Positions 8,787 to 18,338 of a DNA stretch of 64,000 nt are shown piece after piece. The translations under genes and the position numbers were made by a program. The number at the start of each line of letters is the position of its first letter. Positions within the stretch are counted from its first letter, which is position 1. This DNA comes from Natronospira elongata (GTDB lineage: Bacteria > Pseudomonadota > Gammaproteobacteria > Natronospirales > Natronospiraceae): assembly GCF_034931365.1 (NCBI RefSeq), contig NZ_JAYGII010000016.1, positions 8,281-72,280 of the forward strand, written 5' to 3'. Below the pieces are notes generated by a model. The model searched no databases. It was not told the origin of the DNA and saw only the letters and a list, made by a program, of their open reading frames with translations.

Positions 8787-11219
8787 CTACTTCACATAGC
8801 GATCAAACAGCTTGTAGATGCGGCGGTACTGGTCCAGCCAGGCTTCGGGATGTTCGAAGCCGTGGGGTTCCAGGGGATACATGGCGTTTTCAAAATCTTC
8901 CTTGCCCAGCTCCAGCAGGCGCTGGGTCAGGCGCACCACGTCCTGGTAGAAGACATTGTCGTCCAGCATGCCACTGGTGATCAGCAGTGGCCGCTCCAGG
9001 CCTTCGGCGTACTCGATGGGCGAGCTGCGCTCGAAGGCCATGGGGTCCACTTCCGGGGTGTTGAGGATGTTGGAAGTGTAGGGATGGTTATAGGCGGCCC
9101 AGTCACTGACGGGCCGCAGGGCGGCGCCGGCGGCGAACATTTCGGGTTCCCGGAACAGGGCCATGAAGGTCATGAAGCCGCCGTAGGAACCGCCGTAGAT
9201 GCCAATACGGTCCGGGTCCACGCTGTAGTTCTCCACGACCCAGTTGACCCCGTCCACATGGTCTTCCAGTTCCGGATGCCCCATCTGCCGATAGATGGCG
9301 GTTCGCCAGTCGCGGCCGTAACCGGCCGAGGCCCGGTAGTCCATGTCCATGACCACATAGCCTTCATGGGCCAGCTTGCTGTGGAACATGAACTCGCGGA
9401 AATATTGGGACCAGCCCTGGTGAGCGTTCTGGAGGTAGCCGGCGCCATGGACGAAGAACACCGCCGGATATTCCTTCTCCGGATCGAAGTCCGGCGGAAG
9501 GTAAAGGCGGGTATGAATGGGATCGTCCACATGTGAGGACGGTACTTCCACAAACTCGGGGGCAATCCAGTCCAGGGCCTTGAATTCTTCGGACACGGTG
9601 TGGGTCAGGCGCTCGGCGGAGCCCGGCTCACCGATCTTGACCGAGTAGAGCTCCGGTGGCGTCATGGCATTGTCATGGCGCACCACCAGGCGATCTGCCT
9701 TGGGTGAGAGGGCAAAGTCGTTTTGCCCGCCCAGTTCGGTGAGTTGCTCTGCCTCTCCACCCGCCACCGGGACCCTGAAGATCTCGTAGACCCCCGGATG
9801 GGGCTGGTTGGCCCGGTAGTAGAAGTATTCCTGATCCCGGTCGAGGGTGATGTTGTTGACCTTGTAGCGCCCCTCGGTCAGTGCCCGGTGGCGGTTGGGG
9901 CCGGTGGCCAGATAGAGGTGGCCGTAGCCACTTTCCTCGGACAGGTACCAAAGGCCGGAGCCGTCCCGCAGCCAGCCGAACTCATTGAAGTTCCAGTTGA
10001 TCCAGGCCGGGTCGGTGAGCCGGTGCCAGCTTTCCATTTCGCCGCTGTCCGCATCCACCACCACGATCCAGCGATCCTTGTTGTCCACTGCCCGCAGCAT
10101 GACGGCGGCCCGGTTGTTTTCCCGGTCCCATTCCACACCCATGAAGCGCACATCCCGCTGTTCGGGGGCTTCCAGGGCCTGCTCCACTTCTTCCCGGGGG
10201 GCGCCGTGCTCCACATGCCATTCGATGGCCTCGGGCCGCAGATCGGCCAGGGGATCGTCATTGATACCCGGCAATTCGCCCAGGTCCAGAGCCACCGGCT
10301 CGCCACCGTCCAGTTCCAGCAGCCACAACTGCTGGCCAACGGGCGGGTTCTGACCGACGCGGGTGCGCACATCCTGGGTTTCCACATAACCGCTCTCGGT
10401 GACATAGGCCGGCATGGTGCCAGTGCGGCCCCCATCCACCTGGGCAGGCTCCACCACCAGCAGCATCTGGTCGCCACTGGGAGCCAGGCTTTGCACCGGT
10501 GTGCGGATATCATCGCCAAGGAAGTGAATGCGATGATGGCGCTTTTCGTCAGCCCGGGCGATTTCCCGTTCATGCCGGGTCAGGGCCTGTTCGGTGTCGC
10601 GCTCGCGGTTCAGGGTCTTGAACAGTCGCTCCTGCTGCATGCGCAGGAAATCGAAAGAGGCCTCGTCCTCGAGTGGGTCTTTCTCCAGCCGCAAGTCCGC
10701 CAGTTCTTCCACCAGACCGGTTTCCAGGTCATAGGCATGCCAGCTCTGACCGCTGCGCCAGGCCACCCGAAAATCATCGGCGAGGAAGCGGACCTCGGTG
10801 GCCGGCCGGGCGCTGCGGGTTAGTTGGCGGATTCGGCCATCGTCCAGATGTTTGACGAAGACATTGCCGTCATGGGCATAGGCCAGGCGCCGCTGGGTAC
10901 GGTCGAGGGAGCCGTTGGCGGTACCGATTCGACTGAGCTGATCAGCGGCAAGCTTTTCAATCTCGCCACTCTCCATGTCGAGTTGAAAATAGTCGCGAAT
11001 TTCCTCGCCTTCCTGCTTTTGCTGAAACACCACATGGCGGCCATCTTCCCGCCAGTAGGGGGATTCCGGCGCCTGACCCAACCAGTCCGGGTGGTCCATG
11101 ATGCGTTCCAGGGTAATGCCCTCGCCGCTTTCGGCAAGGCTATTGCTGCAAAACAGGGCCAGTAGCAGTCCCGCGGTCAGCAGGCTCGGGCCGGGTGGTG
11201 TGTGTCGCCGTTTCAACAT
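8787..11219 (-). CDS. S9 family prolyl oligopeptidase / dipeptidyl-peptidase, exported
   Basis: 810 aa serine peptidase. A signal peptide covers about residues 1-29. The middle is a beta-propeller that gates the active site (repeats such as LSRIGTANGSLDRTQRRLAY). The C-terminal alpha/beta hydrolase carries the triad: S678 in GGSYGGF, an aspartate near 753 in GMLDDNV and H786 in EPHGFEHP. S9 enzymes cleave after proline or other residues in short peptides, so it probably degrades peptides in the periplasm. Single-gene unit with its own terminator at 8724-8757. The exact specificity (DPP-IV, acylaminoacyl or oligopeptidase) cannot be decided from motifs alone. Confidence 0.9.
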   Translation of the reverse strand: MLKRRHTPPGPSLLTAGLLLALFCSNSLAESGEGITLERIMDHPDWLGQAPESPYWREDGRHVVFQQKQEGEEIRDYFQLDMESGEIEKLAADQLSRIGTANGSLDRTQRRLAYAHDGNVFVKHLDDGRIRQLTRSARPATEVRFLADDFRVAWRSGQSWHAYDLETGLVEELADLRLEKDPLEDEASFDFLRMQQERLFKTLNRERDTEQALTRHEREIARADEKRHHRIHFLGDDIRTPVQSLAPSGDQMLLVVEPAQVDGGRTGTMPAYVTESGYVETQDVRTRVGQNPPVGQQLWLLELDGGEPVALDLGELPGINDDPLADLRPEAIEWHVEHGAPREEVEQALEAPEQRDVRFMGVEWDRENNRAAVMLRAVDNKDRWIVVVDADSGEMESWHRLTDPAWINWNFNEFGWLRDGSGLWYLSEESGYGHLYLATGPNRHRALTEGRYKVNNITLDRDQEYFYYRANQPHPGVYEIFRVPVAGGEAEQLTELGGQNDFALSPKADRLVVRHDNAMTPPELYSVKIGEPGSAERLTHTVSEEFKALDWIAPEFVEVPSSHVDDPIHTRLYLPPDFDPEKEYPAVFFVHGAGYLQNAHQGWSQYFREFMFHSKLAHEGYVVMDMDYRASAGYGRDWRTAIYRQMGHPELEDHVDGVNWVVENYSVDPDRIGIYGGSYGGFMTFMALFREPEMFAAGAALRPVSDWAAYNHPYTSNILNTPEVDPMAFERSSPIEYAEGLERPLLITSGMLDDNVFYQDVVRLTQRLLELGKEDFENAMYPLEPHGFEHPEAWLDQYRRIYKLFDRYVK

Positions 11220-11248
11220 GCGCTTACCTCTGTCTTGGTGATTGAAAA

Positions 11249-12397
11249 TTAGGGTTGGCTGATCACTTCAAGCGCCTCTGTCAGGTCCTGCCAGAGGTCG
11301 TCGATATGTTCCAGGCCAATGGACAGCCGAATCAGATTGCCCGGTGTCGGGCTATCCTTGCCTTCAATGGAGGCGCGGTGTTCGATCAGACTCTCCACGC
11401 CGCCGAGGCTGGTGGCTCGTGTAAACAATCTTGTGCCGGCCACCACATCCAATGCGGCCTGTCGGTCGCCATGGACGGTAAAGGAAAGCAGCCCGCAATC
11501 AGGGACCGACTGCTGTTTGGCCAGTTCATGACCGGGATGTTCCGGCAGGGCCGGGTGAAATACCGCCGACACGGCCGGGTGTGCGGCAAGGCGACGGGCC
11601 AGATCGGCGGCGCTGGCCGCCTGGGCCCGAACCCGAACCCCCAGGCTGGACAGACTGCGCAAAAGCAGCCAGCAATCAAATGGGGCGGGGACGGCGCCGC
11701 CGCTGGCCTGAATCTCCCGCAGTTGCTCGGCTTGGGAAAAGTCGGGGCCATGGATGACCACACCACCCAGCAGGTCGCTGTGGCCACCCAGATACTTGGT
11801 GGTGCTGTGGACCACCAGATCAATGCCGGCATCCAGTGGATTCTGAAAGACCGGCGTGGCCAGGGTGTTGTCGCAGACCGTGATCAGCCCGTGCCGCTGA
11901 CCCAGGCGGGCCAGTGCGGCCAGATCGCTGATGCCCAAGAGGGGATTGGAAGGGGTCTCGATCCATAGCAGGCGGGTCTCTGGGCGGATCGCCTTTTCCA
12001 CCGCCGCCACTTGGGTGGTATCCACGAGGTCGTGACTGATGCCCCAGTGGGCGAACAGGGTTTTCAGCTGGTGACGGGTGCCGTGATAGGCATCCCGGGT
12101 GATCAGCACATGCTGGCCCGGTTGCAGCAACTGCAGGACGGCCATGGTGGCGGCGCTACCCGAGGCGAAGCAGACCGCCTCGCTGCCCTTCTCCAGGGCG
12201 GCGAGGCACTGTTCCAGGCTGTGTCGGGTGGGGTTGGCCTGGCGGCTGTAGCTGAAGCCGCGGGGGTAATCCCCATCCGCGTCCCTTTCGAAGGTACTGC
12301 TCATGTGGATTGGGGCGGTAACGGCCCCGGTGCTTTTGTCCACGGCACGGCCCCGGTGAATGGCCAGGGTGTCGGGATGCAGGGATTTCGGGGGCAT
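11249..12397 (-). CDS. cystathionine gamma-synthase / trans-sulfuration family PLP enzyme
   Basis: A Cys/Met-metabolism PLP-dependent enzyme. FASGSAATMAVL binds the PLP phosphate, CDNTLATPVFQNPL carries the conserved aspartate, and STTKYLGGHSD contains the Schiff-base lysine. It makes or breaks cystathionine or uses O-acylhomoserine; the metB/metC/metZ subtype is not decidable here. I choose the ATG at 12395-12397, because AGAGA lies five bases upstream and the protein then begins MPPKSLHPDTLAIH as in relatives. An in-frame ATG at 12424 would add nine residues. The gene stands about 30 bp upstream of the S9 peptidase on the same strand. Confidence 0.88.
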   Translation of the reverse strand: MPPKSLHPDTLAIHRGRAVDKSTGAVTAPIHMSSTFERDADGDYPRGFSYSRQANPTRHSLEQCLAALEKGSEAVCFASGSAATMAVLQLLQPGQHVLITRDAYHGTRHQLKTLFAHWGISHDLVDTTQVAAVEKAIRPETRLLWIETPSNPLLGISDLAALARLGQRHGLITVCDNTLATPVFQNPLDAGIDLVVHSTTKYLGGHSDLLGGVVIHGPDFSQAEQLREIQASGGAVPAPFDCWLLLRSLSSLGVRVRAQAASAADLARRLAAHPAVSAVFHPALPEHPGHELAKQQSVPDCGLLSFTVHGDRQAALDVVAGTRLFTRATSLGGVESLIEHRASIEGKDSPTPGNLIRLSIGLEHIDDLWQDLTEALEVISQP

Positions 12398-12487
12398 GAC
12401 AGTCTCTCGCTGGCGCCATTCCAACGAGAGAACTTACCACGAAGCGCGCCCGTCCAGCTAAGCCGGGAAGGTCAGAACACAGTCGCT

Positions 12488-13795
12488 TCAGCCGTTGGCG
12501 GCCTGGGATTCGAATTCCTCCGCGCTCAGGGTAATCACCTGATTGCGCCCCCCTTCCTTGGCCTTGTAGACCGCCGCGTCAGCCACTCGGAACAGATCTT
12601 CCATGGACACTTCCCGGCCCAGGGGCCGGGAGGTGACCCCGAGACTGGCCGTGACGTGGATGCCTGCGGGCTCCAGGGATTCGACTGCCTCGCGCAGTTC
12701 CTCGCCCCGCTGCACGGCCCCTTCACTGTCGCAATGGGGCAGGATGAGCATCAGTTCCTCGCCGCCGAAGCGCACTGCGAAGTCCTCGTTCCGGCATTTC
12801 TCCTTCAGCATCTCGCCAATGGCGGCAAGCACCTCGTCGCCGGTCAGATGCCCATGGGTGTCGTTGATCTGCTTGAAATGGTCAATGTCGATCAGTATCA
12901 GACTCAAGGGGAAATCATGACGATTGGCTTCACTGAATGACTTGTTGGCAAACTCGGACAGGGAGTTGCGATTGTAGAGGCCGGTGAGCTGATCAATCAT
13001 GGCCAGTTCGTAGAGATGCCGGCGCTGGGCGCGGACCTGGTCGAACAGCTGCTTGTTGGAGATCAGGTTGCTGACGCGGGCCACGACTTCCTCTTCCACC
13101 ACCGGTTTGGAAATGAAATCATTGACTCCGAGGCGGAATAATTCCATCCGTCGATTGATGTCATCCATGCCCGATACGGCAAGGATGGGAACCCGGGCCT
13201 TGTCGGGGAACTTCTCGCGGATACGGCTGACCAGGCCCATGCCGCTCATTTCACCTTCCACCAGGATGTCACTGACCACCAGGTCATAGGCGTGTTTGTC
13301 GAAAGCCTCAAAGGCGTCTGACGCTGATGTGTAGTGGTCGACTTCCAGGCCCAGTCGCTCGAGGATCCTTAGCATGACATGGGCCACGACGGTAGAGTCC
13401 TCGACATAAAGGACGCGCCCGGAGATGCGTTGATCATCCTCCTCGACAAAGCGGGCGGCCTGATTGAACAGTTCTTCGATGTCAGTCTTGGGATGGATGT
13501 CGGTGGCGCCCGCCTCGAAGGCCTTGAGGCGGGCCTTCTTGTCTTCGGTGGAGGTTAGAAGAATGAGCGGCACGTGGCGACCCCGGCGCGTCTTGCGGGC
13601 TCGGCGGCAAAACTCGATGCCATCGGTGTCCGGCAGAGTGAGCGATACGCAAACCAGATCCACCCGGCGTTTGCCGAGCATTTCCAGGCCTTCCTGGCCC
13701 GAGGCGACCATGATGGGCTCGTGGCCGGCCTTGAGGACCAGTTGGTGCCACATCGCCCGGAAGACCTTGGAATGGTCCACCACCAGAATATTCAT
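12488..13795 (-). CDS. response regulator diguanylate cyclase, REC-REC-GGDEF
   Basis: 435 aa. REC1 spans about 1-115, REC2 about 127-245 and GGDEF about 263-430. The cyclase signature GGEEL is at 344-348 and an inhibitory I-site RNED at 335-338, five residues before it, so c-di-GMP synthesis with product feedback is expected. REC2 has a normal acceptor (D176) with K230. REC1 has serine at position 51 where the acceptor aspartate normally lies (DLVCVSLTLPD), so it is probably not phosphorylated there. The architecture resembles PleD. No histidine kinase is adjacent. Confidence 0.92.
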   Translation of the reverse strand: MNILVVDHSKVFRAMWHQLVLKAGHEPIMVASGQEGLEMLGKRRVDLVCVSLTLPDTDGIEFCRRARKTRRGRHVPLILLTSTEDKKARLKAFEAGATDIHPKTDIEELFNQAARFVEEDDQRISGRVLYVEDSTVVAHVMLRILERLGLEVDHYTSASDAFEAFDKHAYDLVVSDILVEGEMSGMGLVSRIREKFPDKARVPILAVSGMDDINRRMELFRLGVNDFISKPVVEEEVVARVSNLISNKQLFDQVRAQRRHLYELAMIDQLTGLYNRNSLSEFANKSFSEANRHDFPLSLILIDIDHFKQINDTHGHLTGDEVLAAIGEMLKEKCRNEDFAVRFGGEELMLILPHCDSEGAVQRGEELREAVESLEPAGIHVTASLGVTSRPLGREVSMEDLFRVADAAVYKAKEGGRNQVITLSAEEFESQAANG

Positions 13796-13988
13796 CTACA
13801 CTCCCCAAAGTTCAGGCCCGTCCCCAGGCCGTCGGTCCGGTTGATCAGAATAGGCGTCAATTCCATCCCCGGAGTGAGTAGGGACAAAATTGCTCTGTCC
13901 CAGGCTCACGCTCCCGAAGTTTCCCCTTTAATGACATATAACGCCATAACTGGCCCGCATTGCAATGGGGCCATGCCGTCTGTCCGCG

Positions 13989-15650
13989 TCAGTGGCCCGC
14001 TTGTCGGTCTTCGTCCCGAATCTGTCGAAATTCACTGTCTTCGTACCAGTTGGGAAAGGTATCGCTCTCGGCCAGTGCCAGGGCGAGCTGAAACATGAGG
14101 CGGGCATCGGCAAGCAGGCCGCGGTAGTCTGCCTCCGGGTCAAATTCATCGGCCGGTCGGTGGTAGCGATTCTGCTGGTAGTCATCCAGCTGAGCCTGTC
14201 CATATGACTCGCCATGCTCAACATGGTCAATTCCCGGGTTGGGGTAGAGCACGGGGACGCCCACCTTGGCGAGGCTGAAATGGTCGGAGCGGAAGAAATA
14301 GCCCCGCTCCGGATGAGGTTCAGGGCGCAATTCACGATTCTCTTGTTCCGCCAGTTCTGCCAGCCACTCTTCCAGTTCCGAACTGCCGTAACCGACGATG
14401 GTGATATCCCGCGTGGGGCCAAAGTCGTTCATGCTGTCCAGGTTGATCCCCGCTACGGTCAGATGGGGTTCAAATATCGGCTCACGCGCGTAATGGGCAG
14501 AGCCCAGCAGGCCCTGCTCTTCCGCGGTTACCAGCAGGAAAGCCACACTGCGGCGTGGAGCCTGCTCCAGTTTGGAAAAGGCGCGGGCGATCTCAAGCAC
14601 CGCCGCCGTGCCACTGGCATTGTCCACCGCCCCGTTGAAGATAATGCTGTCATCGTCCGGGTCCGTCCCCAGGTGATCCCAATGGGCCATGAACAGGATG
14701 GTCTCATCCGGCCGTTCGCGGCCGGGCAGGTAGGCGATGACGTTATCGGATTCCGACTCCCGGAAACGGTTTTCCATGGTCGCTTCTGCCGACAATGGCA
14801 GGGTCTGGGGGCGGAAGTCCGCGGCCAGCGCCTGCTCCGTCATGTCTTCCAGGGAGCTGTCCACCGTTTCCAGCAGGCGGTCGGCGACATCCCGACTGAT
14901 CCAGGCTTCCATGTCCAGCGCCTGATCCCCGTCTTCCCCGGCCAGGCTCATTTGCGGCCCGGACCAGCTACCGGCCACCACATCCCAGCCGTAGCCGGCC
15001 GCGTCGTCTTCATGAATGAGGATGGCGCCGGCGGCCCCCTGGCGGGCGGCCTCTTCAAACTTGTAGGTCCAGCGGCCGTAGTAGGTCATGGCCCGCCCGT
15101 TGAACAGATCCGGATCTTCCGTGAAGACGCCGGGATCATTGACCAGCATCACTACCGTCTTGCCGCGCACGTCCACATCGGCGTAGTCGTCCCAGTCGTA
15201 CTCCGGTGCGACCGTGCCAAAGCCCACGAAGACCAGCTCGCTGCCCTCCAGGCGGACGGTTTCTTCCTGTCGGCCGCTCCAGAGCATTACCTCCTCGCCG
15301 TAGCTCAATTCCCACCGTTCTCCGCCATGGTGGAGAATCAGATCAGTGGTCGGGTCCAGGGTGGTTTCCAGCAGCGGCACCGTCTGGGTGTATGTGCCCT
15401 CGTTGCCCGGTGCCAGCTCCATTCCCTGGAACTCGCGGCTGAGATACTCCACGGTTCGTTCCCCACCGGCAGTGGCGGGTGCCCGGCCCTGAAATTCATC
15501 CGAGGCCAGGATGCGGATGTGTTCCCGAATCCGTTCCTTCTCGATCCAATCGGCGGCGGCCTGATCCCCCTCCCTGGCGTCACAGGCAGTCAGTGTGGTC
15601 AGGACCAGGGTCAGCCCGGTCAGGACGAATGGCAGCTGGTGCGTGCGCAT
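13989..15650 (-). CDS. M28 family zinc aminopeptidase, lipoprotein
   Basis: 553 aa from the ATG at 15648-15650, which has GGGAG upstream and begins a lipoprotein signal (lipobox TLTAC near residue 21). Longer in-frame starts exist but extend into non-coding-like sequence overlapping the divergent gene. A PA-like insert (RGKTVVMLVNDPG) precedes the catalytic domain. Zinc ligands appear in order: MAHWDHLG, GAVDNASG, TAEEQGLLGS and, towards the C-terminus, RSDHFSLAKVG. Members remove N-terminal residues from peptides; together with the S9 peptidase this suggests periplasmic peptide scavenging. Divergent from the TonB-C gene at 15856. Confidence 0.9.
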   Translation of the reverse strand: MRTHQLPFVLTGLTLVLTTLTACDAREGDQAAADWIEKERIREHIRILASDEFQGRAPATAGGERTVEYLSREFQGMELAPGNEGTYTQTVPLLETTLDPTTDLILHHGGERWELSYGEEVMLWSGRQEETVRLEGSELVFVGFGTVAPEYDWDDYADVDVRGKTVVMLVNDPGVFTEDPDLFNGRAMTYYGRWTYKFEEAARQGAAGAILIHEDDAAGYGWDVVAGSWSGPQMSLAGEDGDQALDMEAWISRDVADRLLETVDSSLEDMTEQALAADFRPQTLPLSAEATMENRFRESESDNVIAYLPGRERPDETILFMAHWDHLGTDPDDDSIIFNGAVDNASGTAAVLEIARAFSKLEQAPRRSVAFLLVTAEEQGLLGSAHYAREPIFEPHLTVAGINLDSMNDFGPTRDITIVGYGSSELEEWLAELAEQENRELRPEPHPERGYFFRSDHFSLAKVGVPVLYPNPGIDHVEHGESYGQAQLDDYQQNRYHRPADEFDPEADYRGLLADARLMFQLALALAESDTFPNWYEDSEFRQIRDEDRQAGH

Positions 15651-15855
15651 GAGAAAAAGCTCCCTAGAACACAAGAGGAAAACGGCGATCTGCAGTTTAA
15701 CCCGGCGCCGAGACGAACGCAGCCATGCCGCCTCTCCCAAGACTGAGGCCGTTGGTCGGGAAGAAGGGCGCTGACGGTTTGACCCGCGGGCTTCCATCCC
15801 ACATAGTGAGGGTGGGCCAGTCCCTTCTGGCTCGAAAGCTCCATAGGGGGTCGCC

Positions 15856-16542
15856 ATGAGCTATAAGACAGTTTCCCTGAGTCCGCTCACTCTTCTGATT
15901 GCAGCCGCGGCTTGCGTCAGTCTATCCATGCCTCTGCTGGCTGAAGAGCCGGACGAGGAAGAGGAGTCTTCCCAGCGCAGTGAATCCCGCAGTGGAAGTT
16001 CCACGGATTTGGGCAGTTATCGGGTCGGTCGTCCCGGGTCTTCCAGGCTGGGTTCTTCGGACAGTCGCGACATGGAGATCGAAAGGCCGGGTTTTGACAG
16101 GGAGAGTATGCGCATGGATCGCAGCGACTTTGCCCTCGAGCCGGAGTTCGGCAGCGGTGGCGTTGAACTGGGCGTGGATATTCGGCCCAGCCGCGATGAA
16201 CGCGGGGATCGTCAGGTACTGGAGCAGGATCGCCAGGTCAGCGAAGACGAGCTTGAATCGGGTGACCTGGATGATCGCGAGTTGCGTCCACTGCGTGTGG
16301 AGGCGCCTCGTTACCCCTCCAATGCTCACCGTAATGGTATTGAGGGTTTTGTGATTGTTCGCTTTGTGGTGAATGAGAACGGCGAGACCGAAAATGTCCG
16401 GGTGATGGAATCCAGCCCCGGCGAGGTTTTCGATCGGGCCGCTCGACGCGCCGTGGAACGCTGGCGTTTTGAGCCCAGGGTGGTGGATGGCCGCCCGGTG
16501 GGCACCGAAATTCAACAGACCATTGATTTCACCATCGACTGA
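15856..16542 (+). CDS. TonB C-terminal domain protein, exported
   Basis: 228 aa. The N-terminus (residues 1-29, ending LLA-E) looks like a cleavable signal peptide rather than the uncleaved anchor of true TonB. A long acidic, Ser/Arg-rich disordered linker (residues 30-140) follows. The last 85 residues form a TonB-C domain: APRYPSNAHRNGIEG, VRFVVNENGETENVRV and AVERWRFEPRVVDGRPV. There is no Pro-Lys/Glu spacer and no ExbB/ExbD gene nearby. It may be a soluble periplasmic TonB-C adaptor rather than an energy transducer; that is inference. Confidence 0.8.
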   Translation: MSYKTVSLSPLTLLIAAAACVSLSMPLLAEEPDEEEESSQRSESRSGSSTDLGSYRVGRPGSSRLGSSDSRDMEIERPGFDRESMRMDRSDFALEPEFGSGGVELGVDIRPSRDERGDRQVLEQDRQVSEDELESGDLDDRELRPLRVEAPRYPSNAHRNGIEGFVIVRFVVNENGETENVRVMESSPGEVFDRAARRAVERWRFEPRVVDGRPVGTEIQQTIDFTID

Positions 16543-16568
16543 TCCCGGGACAAAAATCCGGTTTGATG

Positions 16569-16597
16569 ACGGCCCCCGATTGGGGGCCGTTTTTTTT
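16569..16597 (+). terminator. Rho-independent terminator after TonB-C gene
   Basis: Stem ACGGCCCCC / GGGGGCCGT with a 4-nt loop followed by eight T, 27 bp after the stop codon. Confidence 0.95.
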
Positions 16598-16722
16598 GTC
16601 ACGGCCCTGGCTGCTTGCCTTTGCAGTTCTCGAGTGAAATGTGGCGATTTGCCCTTGCCGGAACGGAGGCCTATTGTTGTAGGGCCTTCGCTTGCAATTG
16701 ATTCAGGCTCGGAGTTGAATCC

Positions 16723-18312
16723 ATGTCCGCCAAAATGCTGGTTCTGATCACCCTTGCTCTGTTGATCGCATTATCCGTCGCCATGGTCGCATTGGTCGGC
16801 GGAGGCTGGTGGGTGGCACTCGGCCTTGTGCTGTTATTGACTGCTGTTGCCATCCGGGATCTGATTCAGAGCCGCCGTACCCTGTTACGCAATTTTCCGC
16901 TGATTGGTCATGGCCGTTACATCATCGAGGATTTTCGCCACCACTTTCGTCAGTATCTGATTGAGTCAGACCGGGATGGCAATCCCTTTAGCCATGAGCA
17001 GCGGGCACTGGTCTATCGCCGTGCCAAGGGGGTCAACGATGTGGTGCCATTCGGCACCATTCAGAATGTTTATGGCTCCGACTACGATTGGCTCAACCAT
17101 TCCATGTCGCCGAGCAGAAAGCTGGAGGAAGAGCCTCGCGTTCGAATCGGCGGTGAGGACTGCAGCAAGTCGTTTGATGCCTCCCATTTCAATATCTCGG
17201 CGATGAGTTTTGGTTCTCTCTCGGGGCGGGCCATCGCCGCCCTGAATCAGGGGGCACGCAAAGGCGGTTTTTTTCACAACACCGGTGAAGGGGGAATCAG
17301 CGAACACCATCGACACGGTGGCGACCTGGTCTGGGAGATTGCCAGCGGCTATTTCGGCTGTCGTGATGACAAGGGTGGCTTCGATCCGGCGCAGTTCGCG
17401 GACAAGGCGGGTTATCCCCAGGTTCGTGCCATTGAGTTGAAGCTCTCCCAGGGGGCAAAGCCTGGTGGTGGTGGTATGTTGCCGGCCTCAAAGCTGACCC
17501 CGGAATTGGCAGCCGCGCGTGGCGTGCCCATGGGGCAGGATGTGATTTCTCCCTCCTGCCATAGCGAGTTCTCCACTCCCACCGGCTTGCTGGAATTCAT
17601 CGCGCGCCTGCGGGAGTTGTCGGGTGGGTTGCCGGTGGGTATGAAGCTGTGCCTCGGTCGTCGTGTGGAGTTCATGGCGGTGGTCAAGGCCATGCATGAG
17701 ACCGGGATCAAGCCGGACTTCATTACCATCGACGGCAGCGAAGGCGGTACCGGGGCCGCCTCACTGGAGCTATCCAATCATGTTGGCATGGCCCTGAGGG
17801 ATGCCCTAGTGTTTGCCCACAATACCCTGGTGGGCGCGGGCTTAAGGGACCAGATTCGGGTGATAGCCAGCGGAAAGGTCATTTCCGCCTTCGATATTGC
17901 CCGCAACATCGCCCTCGGGGCTGATCTGTGTAATTCCGCACGGGGAATGATGTTTGCCCTGGGCTGCATCCAGGCCCGGAAATGTGAGACCAATCGCTGT
18001 CCCACCGGGGTGGCAACCCAGGACCCATTGCGGGTGAACGGTCTGGATGTGGCGGACAAGGCAGAGCGTGTCTATCGCTACCATCGCAATACCATCAGGC
18101 ATTTGCTGGAATTGGTCGCGGTGACCGGCCTTGATCATCCCGGGAAATTCTCGCCGGAGCTGTTTCACCATCGTCTCAATGAACGGAAAGTGATCAGCTA
18201 TCATGAGTTTTACCATTGGCTGAACCCGGGGGATCTGAAGGATTCGGGGGCGACCCTGCCGGCCTGGTATGCCGAGCCCTGGGAAAGGGCACGCCCGGAT
18301 AGCTTTCGCTGA
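16723..18312 (+). CDS. FMN-binding glutamate synthase-like protein, membrane-anchored
   Basis: 529 aa, similar to the central and FMN domains of glutamate synthase (GltB) without the glutaminase domain. Two N-terminal hydrophobic segments (about residues 5-45) predict membrane attachment. FMN-site blocks NISAMSFGSLSGRA, HNTGEGGISEHH, KLSQGAKPGGGGMLP and TIDGSEGGTGAAS are visible. Cysteines in the C-x5-C-x4-C pattern (CIQARKCETNRC) match the 3Fe-4S ligands. The physiological electron donor and substrate of such stand-alone proteins are unsettled. GGAG lies eight bases before the ATG. The stop codon lies within the 19-bp solo terminal repeat described separately. Confidence 0.88.
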   Translation: MSAKMLVLITLALLIALSVAMVALVGGGWWVALGLVLLLTAVAIRDLIQSRRTLLRNFPLIGHGRYIIEDFRHHFRQYLIESDRDGNPFSHEQRALVYRRAKGVNDVVPFGTIQNVYGSDYDWLNHSMSPSRKLEEEPRVRIGGEDCSKSFDASHFNISAMSFGSLSGRAIAALNQGARKGGFFHNTGEGGISEHHRHGGDLVWEIASGYFGCRDDKGGFDPAQFADKAGYPQVRAIELKLSQGAKPGGGGMLPASKLTPELAAARGVPMGQDVISPSCHSEFSTPTGLLEFIARLRELSGGLPVGMKLCLGRRVEFMAVVKAMHETGIKPDFITIDGSEGGTGAASLELSNHVGMALRDALVFAHNTLVGAGLRDQIRVIASGKVISAFDIARNIALGADLCNSARGMMFALGCIQARKCETNRCPTGVATQDPLRVNGLDVADKAERVYRYHRNTIRHLLELVAVTGLDHPGKFSPELFHHRLNERKVISYHEFYHWLNPGDLKDSGATLPAWYAEPWERARPDSFR

Positions 18313-18328
18313 ATTAATCAGAGGTTCC
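18310..18328. repeat. solo terminal inverted repeat of the 63726-64000 element
   Basis: TGAATTAATCAGAGGTTCC is identical to the last 19 bp of the mobile element at 63726-64000. No second terminus is present nearby. The first three bases are the TGA stop codon of the glutamate synthase-like gene. This looks like a scar left by deletion of an element copy. Confidence 0.75.
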
Positions 18329-18338
18329 TTAACCATGA

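Noticed and set aside
8787..11219. Possible frameshift or fusion in the 810-aa S9 peptidase
   Set aside because: Propeller and hydrolase domains are continuous and the Ser-Asp-His spacing is normal.
14214..15746. 510-codon plus-strand open frame
   Set aside because: Antisense to the M28 peptidase, whose metal-binding motifs are unambiguous.
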